A DNA stretch of 14,795 nucleotides from Chloroflexota bacterium (lineage in GTDB: Bacteria; Chloroflexota; Anaerolineae; 4572-78; J111): assembly GCA_003694775.1 (NCBI GenBank), contig RFJV01000373.1, positions 1 to 14,795 on the forward strand, written 5' to 3'. Below the pieces are notes generated by a model. The model did no database searches. It saw only the letters and a program-made list of their open reading frames with translations, and was not told the origin of the DNA. The translations under genes were made by a program, and so were the position numbers. This document shows, piece by piece, positions 7,984-14,075 of the stretch; positions within the stretch are counted from its first letter, which is position 1; each line of letters starts with the position of its first letter.

Positions 7984-8339
7984 AAACTATGCCTGAACGA
8001 AAAGAGTCCCTGGAACAGCTGGTTTTAACCCGCGTGATGCGCCTGAACGCCACCATTCACGGCCTGGTGTTTGGTCTGGTGGCCGGGCTGGCCCTGTTTA
8101 TTGCCACTAACTGGCTGATTTTGAAAGGCGGGCCGATTGGCCCGGAGGGCGAACCCATCATCGGCCCGAACCTGTGGCTGTTGAGCCAGTTCTTTTACGG
8201 CTATTCTGTCACCTTTGTCGGCAGTCTCATTGGCTTTGCCTATGCCTTTGCTGTTGGATTTGTTGCCGGGTTTTTGATTGCCCAGATTTACAACTGGATT
8301 GTCGACTTCCGGGAATACCGCGCCCGGCGCAGTGCCTGA
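7980..8339 (+). CDS. Small two-helix membrane protein, stand-alone copy of the flavoprotein C-terminal module
   Basis: 119 aa from TTG 7980, or 116 from ATG 7989. After a short charged N-terminus there are two hydrophobic helices (about 27-48 and 79-103) separated by a loop with KGGP, IIGPNLWLLSQFF and GYSVT, then a basic tail. By hand alignment roughly 40 of about 74 positions match the C-terminal module of the preceding flavoprotein, with a 7-residue insertion after GGP. It looks like small proteins sometimes labelled 'bacteriophage holin' in public annotation; nothing phage-like is nearby and I regard that label as misleading. TTG 7980 has GGAG 8 nt upstream inside the heptad repeat; ATG 7989 has only a weak GGA 4 nt away. 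Possible roles are a membrane anchor or partner for the flavoprotein or for lipid-linked substrates, but no function is established. Confidence 0.75.
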   Translation: METMPERKESLEQLVLTRVMRLNATIHGLVFGLVAGLALFIATNWLILKGGPIGPEGEPIIGPNLWLLSQFFYGYSVTFVGSLIGFAYAFAVGFVAGFLIAQIYNWIVDFREYRARRSA

Positions 8340-8344
8340 ACCCG

Positions 8345-9115
8345 ATGTCTGCCAGCCGGATTGCCATCCTGATGTACCACGCCCTCGACGACCGGCGGTC
8401 GGCGATTACCCTGCCGCCGGACCGGTTTGAGCGGCAGGTGCGGTGGCTCCGCCAGAAGAAAATCCCCATCCTCAGCCTGGCCCAGCTCTGCCAGGGCCTG
8501 AGCGGTCAGGGCGACCTGCCGCCGCGGGCCGCGGTGCTGACGTTTGACGATGGTTTTGAAAGCGTCTATACCCGCGCCTTTCCGGTTCTGCAGAAATATG
8601 CCGCGCCGGCAACGGTCTTTCTGGTGAGCAGTTACATCGGGCAAAAGAACGACTGGCCCGGCCAACCGGCGGCAGTGCCCCGCTACCGGCTGATGGACTG
8701 GCCGCAAATCCGGGAAATGGCTCGCCACGGGATAGAGTTCGGCGGGCACACGGCCACCCATCCCCCTCTGGACGACCTGCCGTCCCCGCGCCTGCGAGAA
8801 GAGGTGGTCGCCTCCCGGCGCCGGCTGGAAGATGGCCTGGGCCGGTCGGTGCACTATTTTGCCTACCCCTACGGCCGGTCGTCACCGCAAGTGCAGGCCG
8901 TGGTGGCCGGGGCCTACCGCGGCGCCTGCACCACCCGGCTGGCGCAGGTCGACCAGACCGACCACCCGCTGGCCCTGCCGCGGGTGGAAGCGCTGTACGT
9001 TTCCTCCCCGGTACTGCTGGGCCTGCTGTTCGCCCTGCCGGGGCCGGCGTACCTGACCCTGCGCGGCCAGCTTCGACACCGGGCCGGGCAAATCCTGGGC
9101 CGGGCGTGGGTGTAG
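8345..9115 (+). CDS. Polysaccharide deacetylase (NodB homology domain, CE4)
   Basis: 256-aa metal-dependent de-N-acetylase. CE4 motifs are present in order: TFDDG at 66-70 (motif 1, catalytic base and metal Asp), HTATH at 135-139 (motif 2, the H-x-x-x-H metal ligands), FAYPYG at 172-177 (motif 3), and LPRVEA at 211-216 near the C-terminus. There is no signal peptide or membrane helix, so it may act in the cytoplasm, for example on a lipid-linked N-acetyl sugar before export, unlike secreted chitin or peptidoglycan deacetylases. The gene begins 5 bp after the preceding stop and ends the long co-directional block. The frame is open back to 8174, but that part overlaps the previous gene and lacks family similarity, and the ILMYHALDD segment typical of the family N-terminus follows ATG 8345 directly. 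Confidence 0.9.
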   Translation: MSASRIAILMYHALDDRRSAITLPPDRFERQVRWLRQKKIPILSLAQLCQGLSGQGDLPPRAAVLTFDDGFESVYTRAFPVLQKYAAPATVFLVSSYIGQKNDWPGQPAAVPRYRLMDWPQIREMARHGIEFGGHTATHPPLDDLPSPRLREEVVASRRRLEDGLGRSVHYFAYPYGRSSPQVQAVVAGAYRGACTTRLAQVDQTDHPLALPRVEALYVSSPVLLGLLFALPGPAYLTLRGQLRHRAGQILGRAWV

Positions 9116-9138
9116 AATTGCCTGACCGGCAGTTTTTT
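9116..9138 (+). terminator. Possible weak intrinsic terminator after the glycan operon
   Basis: Starting at the base after the deacetylase stop, AATTGCC (9116-9122) can pair with GGCAGTT (9128-9134), including one G-T wobble, around a TGACC loop, followed by TTTT (9135-9138). The stem is short and partly AT. It overlaps the -35 of a candidate promoter for the next gene. Confidence 0.35.
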
Positions 9139-9146
9139 CCTATCAT
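9118..9146 (+). promoter_or_regulatory. Candidate sigma70 promoter for the 9179 gene
   Basis: TTGCCT (9118-9123, four of six to TTGACA) lies 17 nt before TATCAT (9141-9146, five of six to TATAAT). Transcription would start near 9153, giving a leader of about 26 nt with the GGAGGG ribosome site at 9167-9172. Spacing and position are good; no experimental support. Confidence 0.5.
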
Positions 9147-9178
9147 GTCCCCAAACTCCCCAGGCCGGAGGGTCAACC

Positions 9179-9637
9179 GTGCTCATTTACCCCGACGACC
9201 GGGTGCTGGTGGTGGTGATGAACAACCAGGCCGACTGGCAAAGGGTGCTGGACGAAGGCTGGTACCGCATTCCGGTAAAACACGCGCCGGAGGCTGTCCC
9301 CAATATTGACATTCTGGCCTTTTACTTTACCCGTGCTTTTGCCGACAACCGCTGGGCGGTGCACTACTACGCGCGGGTTACCGGCCATGAACTGGCAACC
9401 CGCCGCGACCTGATTCCCGCCGAGACGAACCATCCGCGGGCCGGGGCGTGGTACTACAAGCTCCAGCTTGGCCCCATCCAGCACAAAATACCCCCCATTC
9501 TGGCCGGCAGGTGGAAGCGTATTACCTTTATTTTGACTACCGGAGACAGGTTCGAGGCCGCCGAGGAGATTGGCGACCTGTTCGACCGGTCGGGGCAGTT
9601 TGTCACCCTGAAAGAGGAACAGCTTGCCTGGTGGTAG
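9179..9637 (+). CDS. Uncharacterised 152-aa protein
   Basis: I do not recognise an established domain. The protein is soluble, with no signal or membrane segment, and rich in aromatic residues: DEGWYRIPVKHAP (25-37), ILAFYFTRAF (45-54), RWAVHYYARVTGHEL (58-72), WYYKLQLGPI (91-100), RRWKRITFILTT-like stretch at 111-121, then DRFEAAEEIGDLF (123-135). The block structure and the many invariant-looking Trp, Tyr and His residues suggest a conserved fold; I recall similar GWYRIP-containing proteins in Chloroflexota, but cannot check this. The GTG start has GGAGGG (9167-9172) 6 nt upstream. It has its own candidate promoter and converges on the 9651-10367 gene, with only 13 bp between stop codons. 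Confidence 0.8.
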   Translation: MLIYPDDRVLVVVMNNQADWQRVLDEGWYRIPVKHAPEAVPNIDILAFYFTRAFADNRWAVHYYARVTGHELATRRDLIPAETNHPRAGAWYYKLQLGPIQHKIPPILAGRWKRITFILTTGDRFEAAEEIGDLFDRSGQFVTLKEEQLAWW

Positions 9638-9650
9638 CCGGCTCCGCCCG

Positions 9651-10367
9651 CTATTCCGAGAAGGGAATCGTCACCGCCGGCATGTCGCCGCTGTACCGGT
9701 CGTAAATCAGGACAAAGCCAGTTTCGTCCACGGGAACCTGCACGCAGATATTGCCCGACATCGACTGTCCGGGCAGAAGCGTGCCGTCTACCGCGTCCGG
9801 AACAACCCCACAGCGGGTTTCTTCGCCGTAGGTGGTGTAGGGGGTTTTCAAACTGCCCATCACCTTGAAGTCGCTTTCATCCAGCTTTATCGGGGTCTGC
9901 GGGTCGCCCGATACGTTGGTAATGCGGAGCGTGACCAGCATCATCCGCCGGCCCGGAAGCGGCGGGTCGTTGAACTGGTTGTGGGCCTGAATCAGGGGCC
10001 AGGCATCGGCCTTGAGGTCGATAATTTCAATTTTCAGGCCATCCCACGTTTCTCCCTGCCCCAGCACCGGCCCCGTCGAGGCCCCAGCCGCGGCAGAGAG
10101 GGCGGCCTCGGTGGCCTTGAGCGCCACTTCTGTGGCCCGCGCCGACACCGCTGTGGCCGTAGCACTGGCCGCAGTGGCGGCCACCTCGGCCTGCAGACGG
10201 GTCTCCCGCTCTGCATTGGCCGTTTCTGCCGTGGCCGTAGCCGGCAGGTTGGGGGTCGGCTGAACCGCCCGCCAGGTGACAATCCCCACCGCCGTACCGG
10301 CCAGAATCACTGCCCCGCCGACAATGAGGAGAAAGATAGCTTTCTGACGGGCAAACGGGCTGTTCAT
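9651..10367 (-). CDS. Membrane-anchored protein with Ala/Thr stalk and DUF4352-like domain
   Basis: 238 aa. Residues 10-31 form one transmembrane helix, with FARQK on the cytoplasmic side. Residues 40-97 are a low-complexity, Ala/Thr/Glu-rich segment likely to be a helical or coiled-coil stalk. Residues 105-237 look like an immunoglobulin-like DUF4352/telokin-like beta domain (WDGLKIEIIDLKAD, MMLVTLRITNVSGDPQTPIKLDESDFKV, then LLPGQSMSGNICVQVPVDETGFVLIYDRYSG). C186 and C208 could form an outside disulfide. ATG overlaps the kinase stop (ATGA), so it is co-translated with the histidine kinase upstream. I infer it could be an extracytoplasmic accessory or output of that system; a role in protein-protein contact at the membrane surface is equally possible. 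Confidence 0.8.
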   Translation of the reverse strand: MNSPFARQKAIFLLIVGGAVILAGTAVGIVTWRAVQPTPNLPATATAETANAERETRLQAEVAATAASATATAVSARATEVALKATEAALSAAAGASTGPVLGQGETWDGLKIEIIDLKADAWPLIQAHNQFNDPPLPGRRMMLVTLRITNVSGDPQTPIKLDESDFKVMGSLKTPYTTYGEETRCGVVPDAVDGTLLPGQSMSGNICVQVPVDETGFVLIYDRYSGDMPAVTIPFSE

Positions 10368-12163
10368 TCTGCAGAGGATTCGGGGCCGGACTTTTTGAAC
10401 GGAATTTCCAGGTGCACCGTGGTCCCTTTACCCCGCGCGGAATCGATGGTGCATTCCCCACCGACCAACTGCGCCCGCTCGTCCATATTGATAAGCCCCA
10501 GGCTGGTGCGCTGGTCGTAAGAGGAAATGGTTTTCTTTACGTCAAACCCCACGCCGTTGTCCTTAATTTCTACCACCAGCCGCTCGGCATCGGCAGACAG
10601 GGCGATAAGAATTTCCGACGCCTCGGCATGCTTCTTGGCATTGCCGATAGCCTCCTCCACAATGGCAAAGACCACCCCCTCGGCATCCTTGCTTAGCTGA
10701 CCATCATATCCCCGGTTGACCACCCGCACCGAGAACGGCTCGGTGACGTTCAGGCGGTCGGCCAGCTGGTTCAGTGCCGGAACCAGGCCCTGGGTCTCCA
10801 GGATGACCGGGCGCATGGCAAACAGCATCGTCCGAATCTCGTGGGTGGTGCGGTGGGCAATTTCTTCGACCTTGACCAGTTCTTCGTAGGCCTTGGCCGT
10901 TTCGTTGTTCTGCACCAGCATCTTGATGAAGTTGAGCCGCATAGCAATAGCCGCAATCGACTGGGTAGGGCCGTCGTGCAGGTCGCGGGCCAGCTTGCGC
11001 CGGGCTTCGGCTTCCTTTTCCAGAATACGCTGTTGCTCGCGGTGGAGGTCTTCAAAAAGCTGGGCGTTCTGCAGGGCAATGATGGCCTGACTGCAGAAGG
11101 TGGTCAGCAGTTTCTTGTGTTCTGCCTGGTAGAAGTTGGGCTGGGTGCTGAGGAACAGCACCACGCCGTAGGTGGTGAAGCCGGCCCGCAGGGGCGCGCA
11201 AATTGCCGACCGGCATCCCGGCGTGGAAGCAAAGGAGGTCAGCACCCGGTCTTTCTGCACGTTGTTGGTGATGGTCGCTTCGGCGGTGTGGATGGTATGG
11301 CCGATAAGCCCCTGGTCTGCGGGCACGCGGCGGCCTTCGTCGCTCCGGGCAATGTTGCGCCCCGCGGCCACGGTCAGCCGGGTGGCATCGTCCTCAAAGA
11401 GAAGCACCATCCCGATGACAGATTCATCCCGGCGCCCTACCTCGGCCAGGGCCGAAAAGGCCAGGTCGACCATCGCCCGCAGAACTTTGCGGTAATCCAC
11501 GGTAGACCCCAGAGTGAGGGCCATCTCGGAAATCAGTTTGGCCCGCTGGTTTTCTATGCGCAGGGCTTCCAGCTCCGCCTTGTTCTGCTGGGCAGAGGTT
11601 CTGACCCACTCGCGCACAAAAATGCCGGGCAGAACACCGGCCAGAAACAGCACCAGACTCCCCGAAGCCAGGGCAAACAGGCTTTCCGCCACCACGTCTC
11701 CGGTAAAGTTGTTCTGTAAAAGCGGTATCAGCCGCAGGCCGTAGCCAATGATAAGGGGAAAGATAATCAGCACCCCGGTCTCCGCGCCGAACCGGCCCGC
11801 CCCTATCAGGACAGGGAAAATCATCAGCGGGAGCATCAGCATCAGGGAGTGGTCCAGCAGGAGGAGCAGGCCCACGGCAAAGACAATGTCGAGGATAACC
11901 GTTACCAGCCCCAGCCAGGGAGGAAAAAACCGCGCCCACAGCAAGCCGGCATAGATGCTGTTCAGAACAATCCCCACAAACAGCAACAGCAACAGCCGCT
12001 GGAAGTTCGGTGAAAACTGGGGAGTAAAGTAGTACTCCAAACCGGCGTACAGGGCAATCAACACCAGCCAGCCCCAGCGCAGGTTAGAAACCAGCCAGTC
12101 TAACGATAAATCGGTTCGGGTATTTTCGGTAGAAATGGCAGGGCCTCCATATCCGTGGTTCAT
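10364..12163 (-). CDS. NarL/DesK-type sensor histidine kinase with membrane and GAF domains
   Basis: 599 aa. Six predicted helices lie between residues 31 and 183 with very short outer loops, so sensing is probably within the membrane or cytoplasmic. A coiled linker (186-212) leads to a GAF domain (about 215-368; [30 protein letters not shown]). The HisKA_3 dimerisation helix contains the phospho-acceptor His396 in [10 protein letters not shown]. The HATPase domain has its N box ([11 protein letters not shown], 503-513), G1 box DNGVGF (535-540) and [11 protein letters not shown] (554-564). This architecture pairs with NarL-type response regulators, and one is encoded divergently 86 bp away. 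No ribosome site is visible at a usable distance; the -10 box sits 5 nt before the ATG, predicting a leaderless mRNA. It overlaps the downstream DUF4352-like gene by ATGA. The ligand is unknown. Confidence 0.92.
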   Translation of the reverse strand: MNHGYGGPAISTENTRTDLSLDWLVSNLRWGWLVLIALYAGLEYYFTPQFSPNFQRLLLLLFVGIVLNSIYAGLLWARFFPPWLGLVTVILDIVFAVGLLLLLDHSLMLMLPLMIFPVLIGAGRFGAETGVLIIFPLIIGYGLRLIPLLQNNFTGDVVAESLFALASGSLVLFLAGVLPGIFVREWVRTSAQQNKAELEALRIENQRAKLISEMALTLGSTVDYRKVLRAMVDLAFSALAEVGRRDESVIGMVLLFEDDATRLTVAAGRNIARSDEGRRVPADQGLIGHTIHTAEATITNNVQKDRVLTSFASTPGCRSAICAPLRAGFTTYGVVLFLSTQPNFYQAEHKKLLTTFCSQAIIALQNAQLFEDLHREQQRILEKEAEARRKLARDLHDGPTQSIAAIAMRLNFIKMLVQNNETAKAYEELVKVEEIAHRTTHEIRTMLFAMRPVILETQGLVPALNQLADRLNVTEPFSVRVVNRGYDGQLSKDAEGVVFAIVEEAIGNAKKHAEASEILIALSADAERLVVEIKDNGVGFDVKKTISSYDQRTSLGLINMDERAQLVGGECTIDSARGKGTTVHLEIPFKKSGPESSAE

Positions 12164-12168
12164 TTCCC

Positions 12169-12197
12169 ATTATATCCAGAAGCGGCCATAATCACAA
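12169..12197 (-). promoter_or_regulatory. Sigma70 promoter of the histidine kinase gene (leaderless)
   Basis: On the minus strand TTGTGA (12197-12192, four of six to TTGACA) is followed by exactly 17 nt and a perfect TATAAT (12174-12169). Only GGGAA separates this from the ATG at 12163, so transcription starting the usual 6-8 nt after the -10 would begin at or within the start codon. Confidence 0.75.
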
Positions 12198-12214
12198 GCC
12201 CGGCCCAAACAGGT

Positions 12215-12243
12215 TTGGCAGTTCAGCCGGCAATTGCTACAAT
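12215..12243 (+). promoter_or_regulatory. Sigma70 promoter of the response regulator gene (leaderless)
   Basis: TTGGCA (12215-12220, five of six) and TACAAT (12238-12243, five of six) are separated by 17 nt. Six bases (TTCCCT) separate the -10 from ATG 12250, so the predicted start of transcription falls on the start codon. The -35 boxes of this and the opposing promoter are 17 bp apart, leaving room for a shared regulator site; no clear inverted repeat is seen there. Confidence 0.75.
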
Positions 12244-12249
12244 TTCCCT

Positions 12250-12870
12250 ATGGACATGCCGCCTTTGCGCATCATTGTTATCAGCAGTGACCCCCTGGCC
12301 CGGGCCGGTCTGGTGGCCCTGCTCTCCCAGGCCGATAGCATCACCATCGCCGCCCAGGACGATGCCTCTGCCGACCTGCTCCAGACGACCCGGATTTACC
12401 CCGCCGACGCGCTGGTATGGGACCTGGGCTGGGAATCGTCCGGCCTGCCGGACATCCTGGCCGACCTCGACCTGCCCGCGGTTCTTCTGAGTGGGGAATC
12501 GCCGCCGGCTGTACCGGACCTCCCCTCTCCCTTTGCCATCCTGCCGCGCCAGGCCGGCCTGCCCGCCCTGGTGCTGGCCCTGCGCGCCGTCACCGGAGGA
12601 CTGGTCGTCTTTTCTCCCGACCGGCTCCCCCCGTTTTCCGCCGGACCGCCGGTCCCGGACACTTCCCTGCCGGAGCCGCTCACCCCCCGCGAGCTGGAAG
12701 TCCTCACCCTGCTGGCCGAAGGGCTGTCGAACAAGGCTATTGCCCGGCGGCTCCAAATCAGCGACCACACGGTAAAGTTTCACGTCAACGCCATTATGGG
12801 CAAACTCCAGGCCCAGAGCCGCACCGAGGCCGTGGTCACCGCCGCCCGGCTGGGCCTGCTGATGCTGTAG
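12250..12870 (+). CDS. NarL/LuxR-family response regulator with degenerate receiver domain
   Basis: 206 aa. The C-terminal LuxR/GerE helix-turn-helix is intact: [27 protein letters not shown] (144-170) with recognition region [16 protein letters not shown] (171-186). The N-terminal 115 residues align with a receiver domain ([20 protein letters not shown]), and D58 in ALVWDLGW fits the phospho-acceptor position. The acidic pair normally at the end of beta 1 is replaced by S12-S13, and the conserved Lys of beta 5 (usually LLKDA or similar) reads ILPRQA. A Pro-rich linker (about 124-143) joins the domains. It is the probable partner of the divergent histidine kinase, but phosphorylation may be weak or absent. 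No ribosome site is visible; the promoter predicts a leaderless transcript. Confidence 0.88.
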   Translation: MDMPPLRIIVISSDPLARAGLVALLSQADSITIAAQDDASADLLQTTRIYPADALVWDLGWESSGLPDILADLDLPAVLLSGESPPAVPDLPSPFAILPRQAGLPALVLALRAVTGGLVVFSPDRLPPFSAGPPVPDTSLPEPLTPRELEVLTLLAEGLSNKAIARRLQISDHTVKFHVNAIMGKLQAQSRTEAVVTAARLGLLML

Positions 12871-12945
12871 CCCGCCCGACCTGCCCATTTTTCCGGGTTT
12901 ATCCCCCCCATCCGGGCGATGCAATCCCCACCCGTTCCTGGTACT

Positions 12946-13000
12946 CTGAGAGAGGCGGGTCTGAGACCCTGAGTAGAGGCGGGTCTGAGACCCGCCTCTA
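12946..13000. repeat. REP-like palindrome with a partial tandem copy
   Basis: Arms TAGAGGCGGGTCT (12974-12986) and AGACCCGCCTCTA (12988-13000) are exact inverted complements around a single central G. A partial copy lies immediately upstream: CTGAG plus AGAGGCGGGTCTGAGACC at 12946-12968 repeats at 12969-12992 with one inserted T, but lacks the second arm. The hairpin has no following T-run, so it is not a standard terminator. This looks like a dispersed intergenic palindrome. Confidence 0.8.
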
Positions 13001-13034
13001 CAAAAGGCGTAATTTCCGAGAATGCCTGAAATCT

Positions 13035-13064
13035 GTAGGAGGCAACCATCCCGGGCGCCTCTAC
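13035..13064. repeat. Imperfect inverted repeat, possible decayed REP-like element
   Basis: GTAGGAGGC (13035-13043) and GCCTCTAC (13057-13064) are near-complementary with one unpaired base, and the right arm equals the end of the 12974-13000 palindrome extended by C. The short arms make this less certain than its neighbours. Confidence 0.4.
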
Positions 13065-13080
13065 TACAATCCCCGTATAA

Positions 13081-13112
13081 CTGTAGGACAACTGCTAGCA
13101 GTTGTCCTACAG
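13081..13112. repeat. Perfect 32-nt palindrome
   Basis: The left arm CTGTAGGACAACTGCT (13081-13096) is followed with no spacer by its exact reverse complement AGCAGTTGTCCTACAG (13097-13112). It ends 26 nt before the protease start codon, and a -10-like TACAAT (13065-13070, no good -35) lies just upstream, so it could form a hairpin in the leader of that gene. There is no T-run. It could be a dispersed repeat, a cruciform or a regulatory hairpin. Confidence 0.85.
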
Positions 13113-13138
13113 AAACGCTATTTACAAGGGAGCGAAAA

Positions 13139-14035
13139 ATGCCGAACACACTAATGAACGTATCCAGCCAGATGGCAGACACGGCAGACACTGCCGGTCG
13201 AAGCGTGGTCCGGGTTGACGCCCGCCGGCGAATGCCGGCCAGCGGCATCATCTGGAACGCAGAGGGGGTGATTGTCACCGCGCATCACGTGGTGCGCCGG
13301 GACGAGGATATTACCGTTGGCCTGGCCGACGGGCGCACCGTTGCCGCCGCCCTGGTGGGCCGCGACCCCACCACCGACCTGGCCGTCCTGCGAATCCAGG
13401 CCGATGGCCTGCCGCCCCTGCCCCCCGCGGCAGACCGTCCGCGGGTGGGCGAGCTTGTCCTGGCCCTGGCCCGTCCGGGTCGCACCATCCAGGCCACCCT
13501 GGGCGTGGTCAGTGCGGTGGGAGAGGAAGGCTGGCGAACGCCAATGGGCGGGCAAATAGACACCTATCTGCAAACCGATGTCCTGATGTATCCCGGCTTT
13601 TCCGGCGGCCCGCTGGTCAGTGCCGGGGGGCAGATGGTCGGGCTGAACACCTCGGCCATTCTGCGGGGGGTCAGCCTGACCATCCCGGCCAGCACTGTCA
13701 GGCGGGTGGTGGAGGCCCTGCTGGCCCACGGACGCATCCGCCGCGGCTACCTGGGGGTCAGCACCCAGCGGGTCCAGCTTCCCGACCCGCTGGCCCGCGA
13801 ACTGGCACAGGACACCGGTCTGCTGGTGGCCGCGGTAGAACCCGGCGGTCCGGCAGACCGGGCCGGCCTCCTGCTGGGGGATACCATCGTCGGCCTGGAC
13901 GACATGCCCATCCGCCGGCACGAAGACCTGCTCCACAGCCTGACTCCGGAACGGGTCGGAACCACGGCCAGCCTGCGCATCATCCGCAGTGGCAAGGTGG
14001 AAGCCCTGCCGGTCGTAGTGGGAGAGCAGTCCTGA
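13139..14035 (+). CDS. HtrA/DegP-like trypsin-fold serine protease with one PDZ domain, no signal peptide
   Basis: 298 aa. The protease domain spans about 18-195. The catalytic triad fits H50 (VTAHHVV), D80 (RDPTTDLAVLRI) and S155 (GFSGGPLV). The remainder of the core follows family pattern, including the GLNTSAI and VSLTIPAS stretches after the nucleophile. One PDZ domain covers about 205-290 (RGYLGVSTQ, GLLVAAVEPGGPADRAGLLLGDTIVGLDD). There is no signal peptide, transmembrane helix or stalk, whereas most HtrA proteins are periplasmic or anchored, so this one is predicted to be cytoplasmic. I chose ATG 13139 because AAGGGAG (13126-13132) is 6 nt upstream; the frame stays open to 13022, but that part is encoded by the palindromic repeats. 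It lies 268 bp after the response regulator and ends at a strong terminator. Confidence 0.9.
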   Translation: MPNTLMNVSSQMADTADTAGRSVVRVDARRRMPASGIIWNAEGVIVTAHHVVRRDEDITVGLADGRTVAAALVGRDPTTDLAVLRIQADGLPPLPPAADRPRVGELVLALARPGRTIQATLGVVSAVGEEGWRTPMGGQIDTYLQTDVLMYPGFSGGPLVSAGGQMVGLNTSAILRGVSLTIPASTVRRVVEALLAHGRIRRGYLGVSTQRVQLPDPLARELAQDTGLLVAAVEPGGPADRAGLLLGDTIVGLDDMPIRRHEDLLHSLTPERVGTTASLRIIRSGKVEALPVVVGEQS

Positions 14036-14038
14036 AGC

Positions 14039-14075
14039 AAAGGGCGGCAGTCGCTGGAGAGTGCCGCCCTTTTTT
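14039..14075 (+). terminator. Intrinsic terminator of the protease gene
   Basis: AGGGCGGCA (14041-14049) pairs perfectly with TGCCGCCCT (14062-14070) around a 12-nt loop, followed by an unbroken run of T through 14075. Upstream A residues extend the pairing. It begins 3 nt after the protease stop and directly abuts the stop codon of the opposing ATPase gene. On the minus strand it is followed only by TTTGCTT, so it may also act weakly for the ATPase transcript. Confidence 0.9.

Noticed and set aside
7989..8339. Prophage holin
   Set aside because: The resemblance is to small proteins sometimes labelled holins, but no phage gene is near and the same module is fused to a metabolic flavoprotein next door.
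8174..8344. N-terminal extension of the deacetylase frame
   Set aside because: Overlaps the small membrane protein gene and shows no family similarity; the CE4 N-terminus begins after ATG 8345.
9653..9668. ATTCC/GGAAT hairpin between the convergent genes as a terminator
   Set aside because: Five-bp stem inside the 3' end of the DUF4352-like coding region, with no T-run on either strand; probably chance.
12876..12900. Possible terminator after the response regulator (CCCG/CGGG then TTTA)
   Set aside because: Four-bp stem with a long loop and a broken T-run; too weak to call.
12946..13112. CRISPR-like repeat cluster
   Set aside because: Only two unequal direct copies without spacers, plus unrelated palindromes; no cas genes.
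13022..13138. N-terminal extension of the protease frame
   Set aside because: Encoded by palindromic repeat DNA, not signal-peptide-like, and a good Shine-Dalgarno site precedes ATG 13139.
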